The notes under the pieces are model-generated. The model saw only the letters and a program-made list of their open reading frames with translations. It made no database searches and was not told the origin of the DNA. This document shows positions 1 to 6,500 of a DNA stretch of 15,604 nucleotides, one piece after another. This stretch comes from an uncultured Clostridia bacterium (GTDB lineage: Bacteria; Bacillota; Clostridia; Christensenellales; Aristaeellaceae): positions 1 through 15,604 of the forward strand of contig CALVTV010000166.1 in the NCBI GenBank assembly GCA_944363005.1, given 5' to 3'. Every line of letters begins with the position of its first letter. The first letter of the stretch is position 1. The translations under genes were made by a program, and so were the position numbers.

Positions 1-230
1 TCGACCCCTACGTCAGCACCGGCGCATGCCGGGAGATCTCCCGATGCGTTGTGCTCATCGTCGCAGGGACGAGCCTGACCGTGGAGCCTGCCGCGTCGTT
101 CCTCACCTATTTCCGGGGGGGCAGACGCGAACTGGTCGTCATCAACCGGGAGGAAACCCCGGCAGATTCCCGCGCAACGCTCGTCATCCGCGGCGATGTC
201 GCGCAGGTCATGGGCGAGTTGCGCGTCTGA
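1..230 (+). CDS. Sir2-family NAD-dependent protein deacetylase, C-terminal part (5' end outside window)
   Basis: The frame using codons from base 3 is open from the window edge to TGA at 228-230 and gives about 75 residues. It contains VLIVAGTSLTVEPAASFL, the typical sirtuin GTSL..V.PA segment that contacts NAD. This is followed by LVVINREETPADSRATLVI and then GDVAQVM, matching the usual sirtuin end (INK..TP.D..ADLVI.G). Sirtuins remove acyl groups from lysines in the cytoplasm using NAD+. The N-terminal half with the catalytic His and the Cys4 zinc site lies upstream and cannot be checked. The gene converges on the sugar kinase gene. The family call is firm; the substrate is unknown. Confidence 0.85.
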   Translation, partial: DPYVSTGACREISRCVVLIVAGTSLTVEPAASFLTYFRGGRRELVVINREETPADSRATLVIRGDVAQVMGELRV

Positions 231-263
231 TGGCGCTTGCCTTCCTCTGTTCCCTGAAAACCC

Positions 264-298
264 ACGGCACAGGCTTTCCCTGTCTGCGCCGTTTTGTT
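264..298 (+). terminator. Probable intrinsic terminator of the sirtuin gene
   Basis: The stem is ACGGC + ACAGG paired with CCTGT + GCCGT, with a CTTTC loop and a 4-base bulge (CTGC) on the 3' side. It is followed by TTTTGTT. It sits 34 bases past the sirtuin stop. The bulge makes it weaker than the other terminators here. I see no clear terminator for the converging kinase gene on the minus strand. Confidence 0.4.
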
Positions 299-356
299 GC
301 GCCCATCTTTTGCCAAACATCGTTTGCAGTCAGGAAGCCCATTTTACGCCAAAAGA

Positions 357-1448
357 TCAAGCTTTGCGGACAATCTCCGTCATCGCGTCCCAGTTTTCCT
401 CCATGCTTCGCACCAGCGCAAACTGCGTGCGCGCGCGGTCGAGATTGTGTCCTTCGCGATGCACCTTGAAATACTTGTCGCCGTTGAGATAGTCCGCCAG
501 GAAGCGCATGCCGCACTCCAGCGTCATGAGCTTGGCGCCCATGGGCAACAGTTCCCGCTCGCGCGGCCAAAGCGCCTGCCCTGCCTCGCCCAAATAGCCG
601 CGCGTATAGGCTTCAAACATCGGCAGCGACAGCGATATTTTGGCCAAATCGCGCTCGTCCTCCGCGGCGGTGTTGGCCCCGAAACGGATGGAATCGCCAA
701 AGTCGTAGGCCGCCAGGCCCGGCATGACCGTGTCCAGATCGATCACACAGACGCCCTTCCCCGTTTGCGCATCCAACAGCACGTTATTGAGCTTGGTATC
801 GTTGTGCGTCACGCGCAGGGGAATTTCGCCCGCTTGGAGCGCGCGCACCAGCGCCTGAACCTGTTCGCCATAGCCCATGCAAAACGCCAGCTCCGGCCCG
901 ACTTCGCCAAGGCGGCCTGCCTCGTTGCGGCGCACGGCCTCCATCAGCTGGCGGTAGCGCACCGGCGTATTGTGGAAATCGCGAATGCTCTCGTGCAGTT
1001 GTCCCGCGTCAAGGCCCTCCAGCCGCCGTTGAAAGCGCCCGAAGGCTTCGCCGGAACGCGCGAAGAGCTCCGGGGTATCCGGCAGGTCCCGCGAAATCGT
1101 ATCCTCGATGAACGCATACATCCGCCAGAGCTGCCCGGTTGAATCGGTGTACCCATGGCCCTGTTCCAGGGTCTCAATCAGGGTGAGCGTTTCCCGCTGC
1201 GGATCGCCGCCCTCCGCCTCGATTACCCGGCGCAAATGCGCGGTCACCCGCTCGATATTCTCCAGCACGCCATAGGGGTCGCTAAAAACGTATGCGTTCA
1301 CCCGCTGCAAAATATAGCGCACGGGACGCGCCGCGCCCGTATCCACGGACACACAATATGTATCGTTGATATGTCCATTGCCGTAGGGCGCCAGATGCAC
1401 CTCGCCTTGCGCCAGCCGGAAATGAGAAACCGCCTCGTAGGCCTGCAT
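357..1448 (-). CDS. Aminoglycoside-phosphotransferase-fold sugar kinase, N-acetylhexosamine 1-kinase (NahK)-like
   Basis: This is a 363-residue protein, close to the ~360 of bifidobacterial NahK. Residues 22-30 (YGNGHINDT) look like the nucleotide-loop region of that family. The catalytic loop is VTHNDTKLNN at 213-222, with D217 as the likely base, and the metal-binding motif is VIDLDTVMPG at 235-244. Both match NahK-type kinases, which phosphorylate GlcNAc/GalNAc at C1 using ATP in the cytoplasm. Exact sugar preference cannot be read from sequence. The start is supported by AGGAGAAAGG 2 to 11 bases upstream of ATG, and by a strong promoter at 1530-1558. No lacto-N-biose phosphorylase, UDP-sugar uridylyltransferase or sugar transporter is next to it. 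A plainer reading would be a general phosphotransferase-family protein. Confidence 0.8.
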   Translation of the reverse strand: MQAYEAVSHFRLAQGEVHLAPYGNGHINDTYCVSVDTGAARPVRYILQRVNAYVFSDPYGVLENIERVTAHLRRVIEAEGGDPQRETLTLIETLEQGHGYTDSTGQLWRMYAFIEDTISRDLPDTPELFARSGEAFGRFQRRLEGLDAGQLHESIRDFHNTPVRYRQLMEAVRRNEAGRLGEVGPELAFCMGYGEQVQALVRALQAGEIPLRVTHNDTKLNNVLLDAQTGKGVCVIDLDTVMPGLAAYDFGDSIRFGANTAAEDERDLAKISLSLPMFEAYTRGYLGEAGQALWPRERELLPMGAKLMTLECGMRFLADYLNGDKYFKVHREGHNLDRARTQFALVRSMEENWDAMTEIVRKA

Positions 1449-1529
1449 ATCCTTTCTCCTTTCTGCGCTGCCTGATCGCGCCGTGGGGCTCCACTTGCCT
1501 CAAGCCAGCCCGCACATCTTGTTATGTAT

Positions 1530-1558
1530 AGTATAAAATACAAACCAGAATTTGTAAA
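1530..1558 (-). promoter_or_regulatory. Sigma-A promoter of the sugar kinase gene
   Basis: Read on the minus strand: TTTACA (1558-1553), a 17-base spacer, then TATACT (1535-1530). The expected start of transcription is near 1523, which leaves a leader of about 75 bases before ATG at 1448. Confidence 0.75.
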
Positions 1559-1677
1559 GATTATTCGATTTCCACGCTGCATTCCGCTTTGCCGCGCTGC
1601 GTTAGGGCAGTTGTTCGCAGGCATTCTTTCCTTTTTCAGTTCTGCGGACGAATTTGTTTTTCCTCCTTTGTTTGCCC

Positions 1678-1706
1678 TTTACGTGCGAATCATTCAGCGC
1701 TATAAT
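1678..1706 (+). promoter_or_regulatory. Sigma-A promoter of the MATE gene
   Basis: TTTACG (1678-1683), a 17-base spacer, then a perfect TATAAT (1701-1706). The ATG lies 44 bases downstream of the -10 box, after an AAAGGAGGA ribosome site. Confidence 0.75.
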
Positions 1707-1750
1707 ACGGAACGGTAAATGATCGCCGTCCCACAAAAGGAGGATATTCC

Positions 1751-3082
1751 ATGAACAAGGATCTCACCGTCGGAAAGCCTCAAACCGTACTGCTCCAATT
1801 CTGCATGCCGCTGCTGGGAAGCATACTCTTTCAGCAGCTCTACAACATCGCGGACAGTCTGGTCGCCGGCAAGTTCATCGGAGAAAATGCGCTGGCCGCC
1901 GTCGGCAATGCTTATGAAATCACATTGATCTTCATCGCCTTTGCCTTCGGCTGCAACATCGGTTGCTCCGTCATCGTCTCCCGCCTCTTCGGCGCGCGCA
2001 AAAACGCCGATCTGCGCACGGCCGTCTCCACGACATACATCTCCGTCGGTGTGCTGTGCGCCGTGCTCATGGCCGCGGGCCTTCTGTTGCTCACGCCCAT
2101 GCTGCATCTGATCAATACGCCGGACACCCTGATGGCGGACTGCCGGCTGTATCTGATCATCTATCTGCTCGGCCTTCCGTTTCTCTTCTATTATAATGTC
2201 GCGACGGGCATCTTCTCGGCCATGGGCGATTCCCGCACGCCGTTCATCTTCCTGGCCTTCTCCTCCACGGCGAACATTCTGGTGGATATCCTCTTTGTCA
2301 CCGCTTTCTCCATGGGCGTAGCGGGCGTCGCCTGGGCGACGTTCCTTTGCCAGGGAATCAGCTGCGTGTTGGCGCTCATCGCCGTGCGCCGCCGCCTGCA
2401 TGCGCTGCCCGTCGACGGCAAACCCCGCCACTTCAGCATGCCCATGCTCTTGAACATCATCAACATCGCCGTGCCCAGCATCCTGCAACAGAGCTTTGTC
2501 TCCGTGGGCAACATCATCATCCAGTCCGTCATCAACGGCTATGGCCCTAGCGTCATCGCGGGCTACTCCGCCGCCATCAAGCTCAACAACCTGGTCATCA
2601 CCTGCTTCACCCAGCTGGGCAACGGCATGAGCAACTACACCTCCCAGAACCTCGGCGCCGAAAAGAACGAGCGCGTGCGCCAGGGCCTGTTCGCCGGATT
2701 GCGGATGGTGCTCGCCCTGTGTGTGCCGGTCATCGCGCTCTATTTCTTCTTCCCCTCCGTGCCCATCAGCCTGTTCATGGAATCGCCCAGCGAAGCCGCT
2801 ATGCAGACCGGCATCGACTTCCTGCGCATCGTCTCCCCCTTCTACCTGGTGGTCTCCATCAAGCTGATCGCGGACGGCGTGCTGCGCGGCGCGGGACGCA
2901 TGCGCGAATTCATGATCGATACGTTCACCGATCTGTTCCTGCGCGTGGGCCTGTGCATCCTGTTCTCCGGCCTGTTCGGCGCGATCGGCATCTGGTGCTC
3001 CTGGCCGGTGGGCTGGGTCATCGGTACGGGCCTTTCCGCCGTCTTCTGCCTGCATTACCTGCATGTGCTTGAAAACAAGTGA
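1751..3082 (+). CDS. MATE family efflux transporter (MepA/DinF-like)
   Basis: The product is a 443-residue polytopic membrane protein, the usual size for a 12-helix MATE exporter. Residues 1-42 carry the family signature: a short cytoplasmic start (LTVGKPQTVLLQFCMPLLG) and FQQLYNIADSLVAGKFIG. The second half repeats the same pattern (PSILQQSFVSVGNIIIQ near 240, then IAGYSAAIKLNNL). These proteins use Na+ or H+ gradients to export cationic drugs, dyes or metabolites. The substrate cannot be told from sequence. AAAGGAGGA lies 7 bases before the ATG. The gene has its own promoter and its own terminator, so it is probably transcribed alone. It is not obviously tied to the MarR gene downstream. 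Confidence 0.92.
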   Translation: MNKDLTVGKPQTVLLQFCMPLLGSILFQQLYNIADSLVAGKFIGENALAAVGNAYEITLIFIAFAFGCNIGCSVIVSRLFGARKNADLRTAVSTTYISVGVLCAVLMAAGLLLLTPMLHLINTPDTLMADCRLYLIIYLLGLPFLFYYNVATGIFSAMGDSRTPFIFLAFSSTANILVDILFVTAFSMGVAGVAWATFLCQGISCVLALIAVRRRLHALPVDGKPRHFSMPMLLNIINIAVPSILQQSFVSVGNIIIQSVINGYGPSVIAGYSAAIKLNNLVITCFTQLGNGMSNYTSQNLGAEKNERVRQGLFAGLRMVLALCVPVIALYFFFPSVPISLFMESPSEAAMQTGIDFLRIVSPFYLVVSIKLIADGVLRGAGRMREFMIDTFTDLFLRVGLCILFSGLFGAIGIWCSWPVGWVIGTGLSAVFCLHYLHVLENK

Positions 3083-3096
3083 TTCTTTTCTCCCCG

Positions 3097-3120
3097 GCGC
3101 GGCTCAGGCCGCGCTTTTTT
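3097..3120 (+). terminator. Intrinsic terminator of the MATE gene
   Basis: GCGCGGC (3097-3103), loop TCAG, GCCGCGC (3108-3114), then TTTTTT. It is 14 bases past the stop and a textbook Rho-independent site. Confidence 0.9.
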
Positions 3121-3157
3121 CTATCAATCTCCGGGCAAAGAAGAACGAGGGCCCATC

Positions 3158-3177
3158 TTCGGGGAATGTCCCCCGAA
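3158..3177. repeat. Inverted repeat between the MATE terminator and the marR promoter
   Basis: TTCGGGG (3158-3164) and CCCCGAA (3171-3177) are perfect 7-base arms around AATGTC. There is no T-run on either side, so it is not a standard terminator. It lies about 50 bases upstream of the marR -35 box. It could be a protein site or chance. Confidence 0.3.
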
Positions 3178-3225
3178 AGCAATCCGGAGCAAATCGCGCA
3201 CTTTGGGCAAGGATTGCGCCTCTTT

Positions 3226-3241
3226 TGTTGACAGCTCAACA
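3226..3241. promoter_or_regulatory. Likely MarR operator overlapping the -35 box
   Basis: TGTTGA CAGC TCAACA is a perfect 6-base-arm palindrome covering the whole -35 hexamer (TTGACA, 3228-3233) of the marR promoter. MarR dimers bind palindromes of about this size, and repression by blocking RNA polymerase is the common mode. A smaller palindrome, GTATGATAC (3250-3258), overlaps the -10 box. That this gene's own MarR binds here is inferred from position. Confidence 0.5.
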
Positions 3242-3256
3242 TTCTTGTAGTATGAT
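3228..3256 (+). promoter_or_regulatory. Sigma-A promoter of the marR-adh-aldh operon
   Basis: A consensus TTGACA (3228-3233), a 17-base spacer and TATGAT (3251-3256). The start of transcription should be near 3263, giving a leader of about 37 bases with the ribosome site GGAGGTGA. This promoter position also excludes the longer open frame that begins further upstream at 3063. Confidence 0.85.
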
Positions 3257-3299
3257 ACCCCAAGTCCCAAAATCCCGGTGCCAACCGATGGAGGTGACT

Positions 3300-3773
3300 A
3301 TGGAACACCAACGCATCGAATTGTTTTGCAGCCTGACGGACAGCGCATGCAAATCCATCCAGCGCCTGAAAGCCACGCAGATGGATGCGTTTGACCTGTC
3401 CGCCGCGCATACCCGTTCCCTCTGCCTGCTGCTGGAAGCGCTGCCCACGGGTCTGACCCAGACCGAGCTGGCCCAGCGCTGCGGCATGGACCGCGCGCAG
3501 ATTTCCCGCGTTCTAAGCGCGTTGCGCAATCGCAACTATCTGACCACCGTAGGCCAGGGCGACTACAAAAAGCGTTATGTGCTCACCGAGGCGGGCATTG
3601 AAGTCGCCAATCAAATCGAGGCGATGATCGAGGAAATTTACGCCTATGTCGGCAAAGACATTCCCCGCGAGGACCTGATTGGCTTTTACCGCACCTTTTC
3701 CCTCATCGAGCAGCGTCTCAAACAGGCCGTGGCCCATTTCGGCTGTGCGCCGTGCAAACCCAACCAACCATGA
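3300..3773 (+). CDS. MarR-family transcriptional regulator
   Basis: This is a 157-residue winged-helix protein, typical MarR length. Helices at about 36-80 include GLTQTELAQRCGMDRAQISR, which is the helix-turn-helix. The wing is at about 81-95 (TTVGQGDYKKRYVLTEAG), with the usual LTE.G end. The C-terminal helices (about 99-146) fit the dimer interface. The start at 3300 follows GGAGGTGAC. An in-frame ATG 12 bases earlier overlaps that ribosome site, so it is unlikely to be used. The gene is first in the operon, 9 bases before the alcohol dehydrogenase, with a palindrome in its promoter. It therefore probably represses itself and the two dehydrogenases and is relieved by an unknown ligand. A C..C pair near the end (CAPC, about 149-152) could be redox-sensitive, but this is speculative. 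Confidence 0.85.
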   Translation: MEHQRIELFCSLTDSACKSIQRLKATQMDAFDLSAAHTRSLCLLLEALPTGLTQTELAQRCGMDRAQISRVLSALRNRNYLTTVGQGDYKKRYVLTEAGIEVANQIEAMIEEIYAYVGKDIPREDLIGFYRTFSLIEQRLKQAVAHFGCAPCKPNQP

Positions 3774-3782
3774 GGTGATGAC

Positions 3783-4997
3783 ATGCATATACTCAAGAGA
3801 ATTCCCTGCCGCATCTATCAGCTGGCCTTCCGTGCGGCGCTCCCGATTCTGCCCTATCGCGAACCCACACCCCTGCGGTCGCTGGACGCCATCGCGCCGC
3901 TGCTCAAGGAGAAGGGTATCGCCCGCGTGCTGCTGGTCACTGACCGCGCCATTCGTGGACTGGCGCTCACTAAGCCGCTGGAGGACTCCCTCGCCGCGGC
4001 GCAAATTGCCTGCGCCGTCTACGACGAAACCGTGCCCAACCCCACCATCGACAACGTCGAAGCGGCGCGCGCCCTGTACATTGAAAGCGGCGCGCAGGCG
4101 ATCATCGCCGTGGGTGGCGGTTCCGTGATGGACTGCGCCAAGGCTGTCGGTGCGCGCATCGCCCGTCCCAACAAGCCCGTGCAGCGCATGAAGGGGCTTT
4201 TGCACGTGATGCGCCGCACGCCGCTGACCATCGCCGCGCCCACCACCGCGGGAACCGGCAGCGAAACGACCCTCGCCGCCGTAATCACCGACGCGCGCGC
4301 CCACTACAAGTACCCGATCAACGACTTCGCTCTGATTCCGGACTATGCCGTGCTCGATCCGCAGCTGACCGTCGGCCTGCCGCCGATGCTCACGGCGACC
4401 ACCGGCATGGATGCGCTGACGCATGCCGTGGAAGCCTATATCGGCCGCTCCACGACCGCGCTCACCCGCAGCATGGCCGAGCAGGCCGTCTGCCTGATCC
4501 ACGACAACCTGCTGACCGCCTATGAAGACGGCAAGAATCTCACCGCGCGCGCCAACATGCTCGACGCCGCTTACCGCGCGGGCATCGCCTTCACGCGGTC
4601 CTACGTGGGCTACGTGCACGGCGTGGCGCACTCGCTGGGCGGGCAATACGGCGTGCCGCACGGCCTGGCCAACGCGGTCATCCTGCCGTATTTCCTGAAT
4701 GCTTACGGCAGCGCCTGCCACAAGAAGCTCGCGCGGCTGGCCCGCAAGGCCGGCATCGCCAAGCCGGACACTTCGGACGCGCAGGCCGCTGAAGCGTTCA
4801 TCGCCTGGGTCTGCCAGATGAACGCGCTCATGCATATCCCCACGTCCATCCCGCAGATCCGCGAGGAGGACATTCCGGGCATGGCGCGCAAAGCCGCCAA
4901 AGAGAGCAACCCGCTCTATCCCGTGCCCGTGCTGATGGATGCCCATGAGCTGGAGGCCATGTACAGAAAACTCATGCCCAAGGAGGTTCAATCATGA
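3783..4997 (+). CDS. Iron-containing alcohol dehydrogenase
   Basis: This 404-residue protein matches the group III (Fe-ADH) family, which interconverts alcohols and aldehydes or ketones using NAD(P)H. GGGSVMDCAK (111-120) is the nucleotide-binding loop and TTAGTGSE (154-161) is the second conserved loop. Predicted metal ligands by comparison with E. coli FucO are D210 and H214 (MDALTHAVEAY) and H279 and H293 (YVHGVAHSLGG..GVPHG); H283 matches its catalytic His. All key residues are present. The start follows GAGGTGATG, 9 bases after the marR stop. The stop overlaps the next ATG (ATGA), so the protein is probably made together with the aldehyde dehydrogenase. The true substrate is unknown; propanediol-, butanol- or fatty-alcohol-type activities are all possible. 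Confidence 0.92.
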   Translation: MHILKRIPCRIYQLAFRAALPILPYREPTPLRSLDAIAPLLKEKGIARVLLVTDRAIRGLALTKPLEDSLAAAQIACAVYDETVPNPTIDNVEAARALYIESGAQAIIAVGGGSVMDCAKAVGARIARPNKPVQRMKGLLHVMRRTPLTIAAPTTAGTGSETTLAAVITDARAHYKYPINDFALIPDYAVLDPQLTVGLPPMLTATTGMDALTHAVEAYIGRSTTALTRSMAEQAVCLIHDNLLTAYEDGKNLTARANMLDAAYRAGIAFTRSYVGYVHGVAHSLGGQYGVPHGLANAVILPYFLNAYGSACHKKLARLARKAGIAKPDTSDAQAAEAFIAWVCQMNALMHIPTSIPQIREEDIPGMARKAAKESNPLYPVPVLMDAHELEAMYRKLMPKEVQS

Positions 4998-6367
4998 ACG
5001 ACGCAGCCCAGATCGTTGCCCGGCAACGCGCTTATTTTCAAACCGGCGCGACACTCCCCCTCGCCTTCCGCAAGAGGGCGCTCGACACCCTGCGCGCCGC
5101 CATTGTTCGCCGGGAAGCGGATATTCACCGCGCGCTACAGGAAGACCTGTGCAAATCCCCGACCGAAAGCTACATGTGCGAAACCGGCATGACGCTTGCG
5201 GAACTGAGCTACATGCGCAGCCACATGGGCCGCTGGGCGCGCCGTCACCATGTGCTCTCCCCGCTGGCGCAGTTCCCTTCGGACAGCTTCACCGTCAAGG
5301 AGCCTTACGGCGTCACGCTGATCCTCTCCCCGTGGAACTATCCGTTCATGCTGACGATGGAACCGCTCATCGGCGCGCTGGCCGCGGGCAACTGCTGCGT
5401 GCTCAAGCCGTCGGCCTATTCGCCCGCCACAAGCGCCGTCATCGCCTCCCTCATCGCCGAGTGCTTCCCGCCGGAGTACGTGACGGTTGTCACCGGGGGC
5501 CGCGCCGAAAACCAGGCGCTGCTCGAGCAAAAGTTCGATTACATCTTCTTCACCGGCGGCGTGAACGTCGGCCGGGAGGTCATGCGCAAGGCCGCCGAGC
5601 ACCTGACGCCCGTCTCGCTTGAGTTGGGCGGCAACAGCCCCTGCATCGTGGAGGCGAGCGCGCGCATTGACCTCGCCGCCAAGCGCATCGCCTTCGGCAA
5701 GCTGCTCAACTGCGGCCAGACCTGCGTGGCCCCGGATTACCTGCTCGTCGACCGCCGCGTCAAGGACGAGCTGATCGCGCGGCTCATCCATCACATCACG
5801 GCGATGGTCGGAGAGGACGCCACCCAGAACGAGTCCTATGTGCGCATGATCAACGCCAAGCACTTCGACCGCGTCTGCGGCCTGATCGATCCGGCCAAGG
5901 TCGTCTTCGGCGGCGGCAGCGACCGCGACAAGCTCAAGATCCAGCCCACGATCCTGGACAACGTGACCGCCGAGGACGCCGTCATGGGCGAGGAAATCTT
6001 CGGGCCGGTGCTCCCGGTCATCGCCTACGACTCGCTGGATGAGGCTGTGGCCTTCATCAACGACCGCCCGCATCCACTGGCGCTCTACCTCTTCACCGAA
6101 GACAAGGCCGTCTCCGACCGCTTCCTGAACACCGTGCCCTTTGGCGGCGGCTGCATCAACGACACCATCATCCACCTGGCCACCAGCCGCATGGGCTTTG
6201 GCGGCGTCGGCAACAGCGGTATGGGCAGCTATCACGGCAAAAAGAGCTTTGACACGTTCAGCCATGAGAAGAGCATCGTCAAAAAGTCCACGCTGATCGA
6301 CATTCCCATGCGCTACGCGCCGTATTCCGCAATGACGGACAAGCTGGTGCGCCTGTTCCTGCGCTGA
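4994..6367 (+). CDS. NAD(P)-dependent aldehyde dehydrogenase, class 3-like
   Basis: This 457-residue protein has the short length and motifs of class 3 / YwdH-AlkH aldehyde dehydrogenases, which oxidise aldehydes to acids. SPWNYPFML (112-120) contains the conserved Asn115. VSLELGGNSP (207-216) contains the general base E210. NCGQTCVAPDYLL contains the catalytic C244. GEEIFGPVLPV (332-342) and the FGGVGNSGMGSYHG block (402-415) are typical of this subgroup. The last residues lack a clear hydrophobic membrane anchor, so the enzyme is probably soluble. The 4-base overlap with the alcohol dehydrogenase suggests the pair works as one alcohol to aldehyde to acid route, or removes toxic aldehydes. 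A terminator follows 6 bases after the stop, closing the operon. Confidence 0.92.
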   Translation: MNDAAQIVARQRAYFQTGATLPLAFRKRALDTLRAAIVRREADIHRALQEDLCKSPTESYMCETGMTLAELSYMRSHMGRWARRHHVLSPLAQFPSDSFTVKEPYGVTLILSPWNYPFMLTMEPLIGALAAGNCCVLKPSAYSPATSAVIASLIAECFPPEYVTVVTGGRAENQALLEQKFDYIFFTGGVNVGREVMRKAAEHLTPVSLELGGNSPCIVEASARIDLAAKRIAFGKLLNCGQTCVAPDYLLVDRRVKDELIARLIHHITAMVGEDATQNESYVRMINAKHFDRVCGLIDPAKVVFGGGSDRDKLKIQPTILDNVTAEDAVMGEEIFGPVLPVIAYDSLDEAVAFINDRPHPLALYLFTEDKAVSDRFLNTVPFGGGCINDTIIHLATSRMGFGGVGNSGMGSYHGKKSFDTFSHEKSIVKKSTLIDIPMRYAPYSAMTDKLVRLFLR

Positions 6368-6373
6368 TCTTTC

Positions 6374-6409
6374 GCCGGATGGCCCGCGGGTCATCCGGCT
6401 TTGACTTTT
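6374..6409 (+). terminator. Intrinsic terminator of the marR-adh-aldh operon
   Basis: GCCGGATG (6374-6381), a 10-base loop, CATCCGGC (6392-6399), then TTTGACTTTT. It has a strong 8-base stem; the T-run is interrupted. Confidence 0.85.
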
Positions 6410-6427
6410 GCGCCCAATATGAACCAG

Positions 6428-6456
6428 TTGCCCCGCCGGGCAGAAGATGGTATAAT
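6428..6456 (+). promoter_or_regulatory. Sigma-A promoter of the SH3/PDZ protein gene
   Basis: TTGCCC (6428-6433), 17 bases, then TATAAT (6451-6456). The ATG at 6501 follows about 38 bases after the expected start of transcription, with an AAGGAAAGGAA ribosome site. Confidence 0.75.
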
Positions 6457-6500
6457 AGGGAACAATCATCAACACCGGGCTTTGCCCAAGGAAAGGAACC

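Larger units (their letters stand above)
1449..1750. other. Divergent intergenic region between kinase and MATE genes
   Basis: This 302-base AT-richer stretch holds a minus-strand promoter for the kinase (1530-1558), a plus-strand promoter for the MATE gene (1678-1706) and both ribosome sites. Between the two promoters (1559-1677) I see no convincing gene, repeat or operator. The short open frame on the plus strand (1524-1718) has no ribosome site and no recognisable content. Confidence 0.6.

Noticed and set aside
311..328. Hairpin CAAAC-ATC-GTTTG as terminator of the kinase gene
   Set aside because: The stem is only 5 bases and no T-run follows on the minus strand.
1700..3064. 454-codon open frame antisense to the MATE gene
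   Set aside because: It is rich in Asp, His, Gln and Gly with no family features. It mirrors the third-position GC of the real gene, which has a promoter, ribosome site and family motifs.
3513..4991. 492-codon open frame antisense to marR and the alcohol dehydrogenase
   Set aside because: Low-complexity Arg/His/Gly/Val composition, no ribosome site; a shadow of the sense genes.
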